A stretch of DNA of 19,959 nt from an uncultured Collinsella sp. (GTDB lineage Bacteria; Actinomycetota; Coriobacteriia; Coriobacteriales; Coriobacteriaceae): NCBI GenBank assembly GCA_900538305.1, contig UPXY01000027.1, positions 1 to 19,959 on the forward strand, written 5' to 3'. The stretch's first letter is position 1. Each line of letters begins with the position of its first letter. The translations under genes and the position numbers were made by a program. Shown piece after piece: positions 7,366 to 12,775 of the stretch. Below the pieces are notes generated by a model. The model was not told the origin of the DNA. It worked only from the letters and a program-made list of their open reading frames with translations, and made no database searches.

Positions 7366-7371
7366 ATTATA
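7366..7371 (-). promoter_or_regulatory. Candidate -10 box of typA
   Basis: A perfect TATAAT lies on the minus strand, 57 bp upstream of the typA ATG. No good -35 sequence is seen at the usual distance, so the assignment is tentative. Confidence 0.4.
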
Positions 7372-7472
7372 TCGCTAAACGGCAGTCCTGCGAGCGCAAC
7401 GTGCCATCGATAACCGCGGCACCCATAAACTTTCTACCGAGCCTCGTATCGACCGCCGGCTTTCCATCGAGC

Positions 7473-7487
7473 GTTCTACTGTAGAAC
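7473..7487. promoter_or_regulatory. 15-bp palindrome GTTCTACTGTAGAAC in the typA upstream region
   Basis: GTTCTAC and GTAGAAC flank a single T, the form of an operator or compact hairpin. The arm GCGTTCTA (7471-7478) can also pair with TAGAACGC (7506-7513). It lies in the 270-bp gap between typA and the unknown gene ending at 7580, where I see no coding sequence. Confidence 0.35.
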
Positions 7488-7579
7488 ACGAGTCAAAGAA
7501 CTAGATAGAACGCTTGGTAAAGCGCTTGGAGATGCGCCGGGATCGAAAGCAAGCGACGGCGGCCACGCAGATACCGTAC

Positions 7580-8053
7580 CTAGATGAGCGCCGGCTCTTC
7601 CCCGGCAGGCTCGGGGTCACTCCACGCGAACCGCTCCTCATCACCCGCGCCCTCGAAGAGCACATATGCCGAATATCCCGTGGGAGCCCCGTCCTCATCG
7701 TGGAGCCCGCGCTCATAGAAGCTCACGAGCACGGCATCTTGATAACAGCTCTCGAGTCGTACGGCTCCCGCATAGGCGATGGCGTAGCGCTCGATGGCAC
7801 CCAACCCCTCTTCGCGGTTGCCGCGTGCGTTATCGCAAATGAATGCTTGCGCCGCCTCGAGGCAAGCCTCCTCGCCGTCTTCGGTAAACGCGGCGTCGAT
7901 ACGTCCCGACCCGGCATCTTCGGCACACGCGAGCACGCCCGGGTCGCGCCCTTCAGCAAGCTCGTCGAGCATGTAGCCAATCAGGTCGCAAACCATCTCG
8001 TCGAGTTCGGGCGACACCGCGCCAACGTTCGCTTCGTTCGCATGTGCAGCCAT
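7580..8053 (-). CDS. Unknown 157-aa acidic protein
   Basis: The reading frame starts at ATG 8053 with AAGGAGG 6 nt upstream and a well-formed promoter ahead, so it is very likely a real gene. The protein is acidic and soluble in appearance, with no signal peptide or membrane segment. The N-terminal third (ELDEMVCDLIGYMLDELAEG) looks helical. The middle (EACLEAAQAFICDN) looks helical too, and the C-terminal third has short beta-like stretches (DAVLVSFYERGL, SAYVLFEG). Four Cys are scattered without a metal-site pattern. I do not recognise a family. It follows the J-domain gene on the same strand but is separated from it by a long hairpin and has its own promoter. Confidence 0.75.
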   Translation of the reverse strand: MAAHANEANVGAVSPELDEMVCDLIGYMLDELAEGRDPGVLACAEDAGSGRIDAAFTEDGEEACLEAAQAFICDNARGNREEGLGAIERYAIAYAGAVRLESCYQDAVLVSFYERGLHDEDGAPTGYSAYVLFEGAGDEERFAWSDPEPAGEEPALI

Positions 8054-8083
8054 ACTTGGCCTCCTTAAACCGTATACGCTGCG

Positions 8084-8112
8084 AGTATACCAGCGCGCCT
8101 TTGCCGCGTCAC
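8084..8112 (-). promoter_or_regulatory. Promoter of the 157-aa protein gene
   Basis: GTGACG (8107-8112) and TATACT (8084-8089) are spaced by 17 bp, with 30 bp between the -10 box and the ATG. The -10 matches 5 of 6 consensus bases and the -35 matches 4 of 6. Confidence 0.55.
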
Positions 8113-8116
8113 TTCG

Positions 8117-8186
8117 GGTGTCGCTTCGAGGGCGGGCGCATTCGCGCCGAAAACGATACGAGCGCGCCCGTCCTCGAAGTGACGCC
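8117..8186 (-). terminator. Long hairpin between the J-domain gene and the 157-aa gene
   Basis: The arm 8117-8139 pairs with 8164-8186 over 23 positions with only G-U exceptions, around a 24-nt loop. The core is CTTCGAGGGCGGGCGC against GCGCCCGTCCTCGAAG. The first base of the stem on the transcript is the last base of the J-domain stop codon. No T-run follows, so termination would be non-canonical. Confidence 0.5.
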
Positions 8187-8776
8187 TACAGGCGGGCGGC
8201 TTCCTCGGCGATCTTGCGTGCAGCGTCGCGCGTTTGCAGCAGCTCGCGCGCACGCGTCTTCAGCGCTTCGACTTGACTCGAAAGCATGACGGCGTCGACG
8301 GCCCCCCACACCGCGACCATGGACGCAATCGAGGCGATCATCGCACCGAGGCCTCCGCGCACGCGCAGGAACAGGAACGTGGTAATCGCGGCCACACCCG
8401 CCATGACGAGCATCGAACGGCGGCGCTCGCGCATCGTGCGCAGCTGCGCCACCACCGCGAGCCTGGCGGTCTCCGCAGCGCGCGCACGCGCACGCGCTTC
8501 GAACAGGATCGCCTCGGGGGAACTATCAGCGGACGCCCGCCCCTCGCGCCGAGACGCCGAGCCCCCGCGAGAACTCGCGCCCGCGGCCTTCAACAGCACA
8601 TCCCGCGCTTCGTTGATGCGCTTCATCTGCTGTTCCGCCCGCGCGTGCAGGCGCTTGTTCTCGCCGAATTTATCGGGGTGAAGCATCTGCGCGAGCTCGC
8701 GATACGCCGCCAAGACCTCTGCACGCGACGCGCCGGGCTCGAGCCCCAGCACGCTCAGCGCCTCATCGCGCGTCAT
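8186..8776 (-). CDS. J-domain (DnaJ-like) protein with membrane segments
   Basis: The N-terminal 65 residues form a J domain with helix II, the HPD motif (33-35) and the following KRINEAR helix, which would stimulate a DnaK-type Hsp70. There is no Gly/Phe region and no zinc-finger domain, so this is a class III J-protein. A basic, Ala/Arg-rich helical linker (about 85-118) leads to two hydrophobic segments (about 122-137 and 143-165) and a short helical tail, suggesting a membrane anchor that recruits DnaK locally. ATG at 8776 is chosen because GAGAGG lies 6 nt upstream; an earlier GTG at 8782 overlaps that site. It lies 54 nt after folP-folK on the same strand and is probably co-transcribed, but no functional link to folate is evident. 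Confidence 0.8.
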   Translation of the reverse strand: MTRDEALSVLGLEPGASRAEVLAAYRELAQMLHPDKFGENKRLHARAEQQMKRINEARDVLLKAAGASSRGGSASRREGRASADSSPEAILFEARARARAAETARLAVVAQLRTMRERRRSMLVMAGVAAITTFLFLRVRGGLGAMIASIASMVAVWGAVDAVMLSSQVEALKTRARELLQTRDAARKIAEEAARL

Positions 8777-8830
8777 AGGCACCTCTCATTCGCTGTGCGG
8801 AAAGGCTCGCGCAAACCCGCCCCGAGGTAC

Positions 8831-10546
8831 TCACAGCGTACCAAGCTCGCCCACCACATGGCCGATGCGCTCCTCGGGCTCGAGCACAGGCACGCCCTCG
8901 TAGCGGAAGAAGCGCGCGGGGTCGTGCATAAGATCCTCGAGCGGCACGAGCACGAAATCGCGCTCTCCGAGCTTGGGATGCGGAAGGCGCAGCTTGTCGC
9001 CGCCATGCGTCTCGCCATCCATCCACAAAAGGTCGCAATCGATGACGCGAGGGCCGTTCGGCCGCGCGCTCTTCGTACGGTTCCTGCCCAGCCTGTTCTC
9101 GATCTCGAGCAACTCATCCAGCAGCACCGTCGGCGCGAGCTCGGTCTTGATCTCGATCACTGCGTTCGCAAACGGTGCCTGGCGCACCTCGTAAGCGGGC
9201 TCGCTCTCGTAGATGCGCGAGCAATTGGACACACAGGTGAGCGGAATCTCCGCGATAAGGTCGCGCGCTGCGCGGATGTTATCCAGGCGCTGCCCCTTGT
9301 TCGACCCGAGCGCCACGAACGCGCGGCGCGGCTGCGGGCGCGCAACAGACCAGAATCCGTTCAGGAACTGCGCGAACCCCGCAACGTTGTGCACGCGCAC
9401 GATGTTCGCTCCGTTTTCGATCGCACCAAGGCACACACCGAACGTCGCCGCGTCGCGGTCCGCTGCCTCTTCCACACCGGAAACGGCCCCCACGAACCGC
9501 TTGCGCGAAACCGCGCACAGAAGCGGGTAGCCCAGCGACGCCATCTTAGCGGTCTCGCGCTGAATGATGATGTCTTCGTTCGTGGACTTGCCGAATCCGG
9601 CGCCGGGATCGATGCAGATGCGCTCGCGCGCCACACCCGCGCGCATGAGGGCGCGCGCCTGGTCTGAAAGGAAGCCCATGATACGACGCATGATGGGCGC
9701 GGAGTCCGGCAAGGTGAAGCGGCGGAGCTGGGACGTGCTCACGTAGGCTTGCGCCTGCCGCGCCGCACGGTTCATCACGATGGCGAGCTCATCGGTCACA
9801 ACCGTTCCAGGACCCGACTCCCCGGCGCTCGCGGAGCCCGCGGCATCTACCAGTTCCTCGGCGGCCTGCGCGCCTTCGCCGGCGTCGGAGCCATTCGGCA
9901 TCTCGGCGAACGGAAGCTGCTGCTGCACGAAGCCGCCCGATAGCTTCGGCGTGCCCAGGAGCCTCGTACGCGAACGCTTCGAACCCTTGCCGCTCCTCGC
10001 GGCGGCAGCCTCTTCCTCTGCCTCACGGGCACGCTCGGCCATATAAGCCGCTGCTGTGGTATCGAGCTGCACCGCGGTGCGCGCATGCGTGGGCTGATCC
10101 GACACTTCACCCGCGTGCACGATGATGACGCCGCACGTGCTGCTCTTCACGAACTCAACCATCTGCGGGTCGGTGAAGCCGGTCACATCGTTTACGATCG
10201 ACGCGCCCACGCGCACAGCTGCCTTCGCGACCTCGACGTGCCTCGTGTCGATGGAAACGATCGCACCACGCTGGGCGAGCGCACGCACGACGGGCAGGAC
10301 GCGGCGCGCCTCTTCGTCGGCGTCTACCGGACGAAACCCGGGTCGCGTCGACTCGCCGCCCACATCGATGATATCCGCCCCCGCGTCGAGCATCGCGACG
10401 CCATGGGCGATCGCCGCCTCGGGATCGAAGTGCTCACCGCCGTCGCTGACCGAATCGGGCGTGACGTTGAGCACGCCCATGATGCGCGGGCGGTCGAACG
10501 TGAAGGTATAGTTTCCGCAGCTCCACGCTTTGACATCTTGAGCCAT
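8831..10546 (-). CDS. folP-folK: Fused dihydropteroate synthase - HPPK (FolP-FolK)
   Basis: This 571-residue protein joins two successive enzymes of folate synthesis. FolK transfers pyrophosphate from ATP to hydroxymethyl-dihydropterin, and FolP condenses the product with p-aminobenzoate. FolP comes first: NVTPDSVSDGG (27-37), DVGGESTRPG (61-70), SIDTR (98-102), VNDVTGF, DPGAGFGKS (313-321), SRKRFVG and RVHNVAG. About 130 residues (roughly 150-282), rich in Ala, Glu, Ser and Gly, are inserted after IIVHAGEV, where relatives have HMQG-P-MQ followed directly by the next helix. FolK starts near 408: ALGSNKGQR, ESEPAY, PFANAV, GRNRTKSARPNGPRVIDCDLL and PHPKLGERDFVLVPL. The start is ATG 10546 with AAAGGAT upstream. 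The J-domain gene follows. Loss of the Met-Gln-Gly motif is unusual, but the catalytic Lys/Arg/His motifs remain. Confidence 0.95.
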   Translation of the reverse strand: MAQDVKAWSCGNYTFTFDRPRIMGVLNVTPDSVSDGGEHFDPEAAIAHGVAMLDAGADIIDVGGESTRPGFRPVDADEEARRVLPVVRALAQRGAIVSIDTRHVEVAKAAVRVGASIVNDVTGFTDPQMVEFVKSSTCGVIIVHAGEVSDQPTHARTAVQLDTTAAAYMAERAREAEEEAAAARSGKGSKRSRTRLLGTPKLSGGFVQQQLPFAEMPNGSDAGEGAQAAEELVDAAGSASAGESGPGTVVTDELAIVMNRAARQAQAYVSTSQLRRFTLPDSAPIMRRIMGFLSDQARALMRAGVARERICIDPGAGFGKSTNEDIIIQRETAKMASLGYPLLCAVSRKRFVGAVSGVEEAADRDAATFGVCLGAIENGANIVRVHNVAGFAQFLNGFWSVARPQPRRAFVALGSNKGQRLDNIRAARDLIAEIPLTCVSNCSRIYESEPAYEVRQAPFANAVIEIKTELAPTVLLDELLEIENRLGRNRTKSARPNGPRVIDCDLLWMDGETHGGDKLRLPHPKLGERDFVLVPLEDLMHDPARFFRYEGVPVLEPEERIGHVVGELGTL

Positions 10547-10578
10547 GAGGGATCCTTTCGAAAATCCGCAGTACCCCT

Positions 10579-10584
10579 ATTGTA
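10579..10584 (-). promoter_or_regulatory. Candidate -10 box of folP-folK
   Basis: TACAAT on the minus strand lies 32 bp before the ATG. A clear -35 is missing. Confidence 0.35.
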
Positions 10585-10664
10585 TCCAGTCTGGCGACGC
10601 CGACGGCCCACCCCACAGAGAACCCAGAGGCCCGCCTCCTCTGCTCCGAAACCTCCCAGGGATG

Positions 10665-10817
10665 TTATCTCCCAAAATATGTGAATCCGGGCAATAAGGC
10701 ACCGCTGCAGGGCGCTTATCTCCTGGAATATGCGGAAACGGGAGATAAGACACCGCCGCAGAACGCTTATCTCCCAAAATATGCGAAACCGGGAGATAGG
10801 ACGCGAGGCGGAACGGG
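10665..10817. repeat. Three 51-bp tandem repeats with internal inverted repeats
   Basis: Units start with TTATCTCC at 10665, 10716 and 10767, exactly 51 bp apart, and share the core AATATGNGAA and the spacer CACCGC-GCAG. Within a unit TTATCTCCC pairs with GGGAGATAA across about 15 nt (imperfect in unit 1, good in units 2 and 3). The right arm of unit 2 (10740-10749) also pairs perfectly over 10 bp with the left arm of unit 3 (10766-10775), so the hairpins are mutually exclusive. The block is about 120 bp upstream of folP-folK. No real gene is seen in 10547-10973; open frames across the repeats merely give repeated peptides. Confidence 0.8.
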
Positions 10818-10896
10818 GCGGGAGGCTACCGGCGCGGGCTGCCCCGGGTGCCCGATCGGCGAGGAGGCCAATGGCGCAGGGTGGGGAACACAGAAC

Positions 10897-10916
10897 GCAG
10901 GGGCTTATCCCCCTGC
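10897..10916 (-). terminator. Hairpin downstream of the Sir2 gene
   Basis: GCAGGGG (10897-10903) and CCCCTGC (10910-10916) form a 7-bp stem with a 6-nt loop, 58 nt after the sirtuin stop. On the minus strand it is followed by TTCTGTGTT, a weak T-rich tail. Confidence 0.45.
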
Positions 10917-10973
10917 TCCAAAACCGACAAAAAGCAGCTTGGCCGGTTGGCCTCATGCCCGGAGCAGCAGCCC

Positions 10974-11735
10974 TTAAAAGGAGAACGCCTGGGCGATGTC
11001 GCAGGAGACGAGGACGTCGGCCTGGGCATCCTGCGGCGTCGCGTCGCGATTAACGATAACAAGTGTGTCGCCTTGGAAATACCGGGTAAGCCCCGCCGCG
11101 GGATACACCACGAGTGAGGTACCGCCGATGATGAGCATATCCGCCCGAGCGATCGCGCGCACCGCCCCCTCGATCACCGCTTCGTCGAGCGGCTCCTCAT
11201 AGAGCACCACGTCGGGCTTGATAGCACCCCCGCACGCCGGGCACCGGGGAATCCCCTCCACATCCTCGAGCTCACGCGAGACTATCTGCTTTGCGGCGTA
11301 CACCGCGCCGCAGCGCTGGCAGATGTTTCGGTGCACCGAACCATGAAGCTCCCACACGCACTTTGACCCGGCAGCTTGGTGCAACCCGTCGATGTTCTGC
11401 GTCACCACGGCGTCGAGCTTGCCCGAACGTTCAAGCTCGGCAAGTTTCACGTGGCACGTGTTCGGCTTTGCGCCGAGCGCGATCATGCGCTCGCGGTAGA
11501 AGCGGAAGAACTCCTCTGGATGCGCCTCGAAGAAGGAATGCGAGAGCATGGTTTCCGGCGGGTACGCGAAGTGCTGGCTATACAAACCGTCGACGCTGCG
11601 GAAATCGGGGATGCCGCTCGCCGTGGACACGCCCGCCCCTCCGAAGAAGACGGCGTGCTCATGTTCGTCGAAAAGACAGGCGAGGACTTCGGCCGCCTGC
11701 GCCGCGTCGGTAATGGGTTCTGCGTGTCGCGCCAT
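10974..11735 (-). CDS. cobB: Sir2-family NAD-dependent protein deacylase
   Basis: Sirtuins remove acyl groups from lysine using NAD+, giving nicotinamide and O-acyl-ADP-ribose. The 253-residue protein shows the NAD-binding GGAGVSTASGIPDFR (32-46), TQNIDGLH (112-119) and the catalytic His131 in ELHGS. It also has the zinc ligands C139, C142, C165 and C168, the pocket motif GGTSLVVYPA and a late VIVN. Overall spacing resembles the Thermotoga maritima enzyme. Y80 and R83 could correspond to the Tyr/Arg pair of succinyl-specific sirtuins, but alignment there is uncertain. ATG at 11735 is preceded by GAGGAG. The gene diverges from exonuclease III with 88 bp between the starts, a region holding a small stem (11762-11775) and AT-rich GATATCATGATATA that may supply promoters both ways. 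Confidence 0.95.
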   Translation of the reverse strand: MARHAEPITDAAQAAEVLACLFDEHEHAVFFGGAGVSTASGIPDFRSVDGLYSQHFAYPPETMLSHSFFEAHPEEFFRFYRERMIALGAKPNTCHVKLAELERSGKLDAVVTQNIDGLHQAAGSKCVWELHGSVHRNICQRCGAVYAAKQIVSRELEDVEGIPRCPACGGAIKPDVVLYEEPLDEAVIEGAVRAIARADMLIIGGTSLVVYPAAGLTRYFQGDTLVIVNRDATPQDAQADVLVSCDIAQAFSF

Positions 11736-11823
11736 GGCATCTCCTCAAATCGTTGGAGCCGCGTGCTTCAGCACGATATCATGATATACCGATACGAAAT
11801 GGCACCCCGACCTTGGAGCCGCT

Positions 11824-12639
11824 ATGAAATCCTATTCGTTCGCCTCGTGGAACGTGAACGGCCTGCGCGCCGTGTTGAAGAAAGAACCCAGCTTCGAAGA
11901 GATCGCACGCGAGCTCGATGCCGACATCCTCGCCCTGCAGGAAACGAAGCTGCAGGAAGGCCAGGTTGAACTCGACCTTCCCGGATACACCCAGGTGTGG
12001 AGCTATGCCGAACGCAAGGGATACTCGGGCACGGCGGTTTTCACGCGCGAGGAGCCGCTCTCTGTTCGTCGTGCCGACAGCCTCATGCCGTATGCCGGCG
12101 AGGGCGCTTCGGCCGATCTGGTGGCCGAAGCAGTTGCCGAAGGCCGCGTGTGCGCGCTTGAATTCGAGAGCTTCTGGTTCGTGGACGTCTACACCCCCAA
12201 CGCCAAGGAAGGGCTTGCGCGCATCGAGTGCCGCATGGCTTGGGACGACGCGTACCGCGCCTTTTTGAAGGGCTTGGAGGAGGAAACCGGAAAGCCGGTC
12301 GTTACCTGCGGAGACTTCAACGTCGCGCACGAGGAGATCGACCTCAAGAACCCCAAGAGCAATCGCGGCAACGCCGGGTTCTCGGACGAGGAGCGCGGCA
12401 AGTTCACCGAGCTTCTCGGTGCCGGCTTCACCGATACGTTCCGCCTGCTCCACCCCGACGAGGCGGGCGCCTACAGCTGGTGGAGCTATCGCTTCAACGC
12501 ACGCAAGAACAACGCGGGCTGGCGCATCGACTATTTCCTGGTGAGCGACGCGATCGCAGGCCAGGTGCGCGAGGCGGGCATCCGCAGCGACATCTTCGGC
12601 AGCGACCACTGCCCCGTCACCCTCGCCATCGACCTCTAA
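11824..12639 (+). CDS. xth: Exonuclease III / AP endonuclease (ExoA family)
   Basis: This enzyme cuts DNA at abasic sites and removes 3' blocks in base excision repair. The 271-residue protein has the expected fold landmarks: SWNVNGLRA near the N-terminus, LQETK with metal-binding Glu40, VDVYTPNA with Tyr123, CGDFNVAHEEIDLKNP with Asp164 and Asn166, and GSDHCPV with Asp261-His262. WWSYRFNARKNNAGWRIDYFL is also characteristic. Length is normal and the ORF is complete. It starts at ATG 11824 and stands alone on the plus strand, ending 14 nt before a perfect 37-bp inverted repeat. A uracil-DNA glycosylase lies in the facing operon, but nothing shows joint regulation. Confidence 0.95.
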   Translation: MKSYSFASWNVNGLRAVLKKEPSFEEIARELDADILALQETKLQEGQVELDLPGYTQVWSYAERKGYSGTAVFTREEPLSVRRADSLMPYAGEGASADLVAEAVAEGRVCALEFESFWFVDVYTPNAKEGLARIECRMAWDDAYRAFLKGLEEETGKPVVTCGDFNVAHEEIDLKNPKSNRGNAGFSDEERGKFTELLGAGFTDTFRLLHPDEAGAYSWWSYRFNARKNNAGWRIDYFLVSDAIAGQVREAGIRSDIFGSDHCPVTLAIDL

Positions 12640-12653
12640 CCCCCGAAGCACAG

Positions 12654-12763
12654 GCCGTGCAAAATAACCCCAGCGACTTTTTTACATTGCTCGATGCTCT
12701 TGTTACGTCGAAGACGCCGCTATCAGGCAATGTAAAAAAGTCGCTGGGGTTATTTTGCACGGC
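12654..12763. repeat. Perfect 37-bp inverted repeat between two convergent genes
   Basis: GCCGTGCAAAATAACCCCAG onward (12654-12690) is repeated exactly in reverse complement at 12727-12763, around a 36-nt loop. Pairing is perfect over all 37 positions, including a run of six T/A. The repeat starts 14 nt after the exonuclease III stop and ends 12 nt before the tsaB-rimI-tsaD stop codon on the other strand, so it can act as a bidirectional terminator. A palindromic mobile sequence is an alternative; no direct duplication flanks it. Confidence 0.85.
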
Positions 12764-12775
12764 AGTCCTCGGGCA

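Noticed and set aside
8234..9667. 477-codon open frame on the plus strand
   Set aside because: Antisense to the J-domain gene and folP-folK, with no motif and no ribosome binding site.
10665..10817. CRISPR array
   Set aside because: The three units are adjacent and diverged over the whole 51 bp; there is no identical-repeat and unique-spacer pattern and no cas gene.
10681..10977. 98-codon frame across the 51-bp repeats, and matching minus-strand frames with repeated peptides
   Set aside because: The peptide periodicity simply follows the DNA repeat, which is open in several frames; no ribosome binding site or conserved start.
12654..12763. Insertion sequence or MITE with target duplication
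   Set aside because: Bases directly outside the two arms do not form a direct repeat, so a transposition origin is not shown, only possible.
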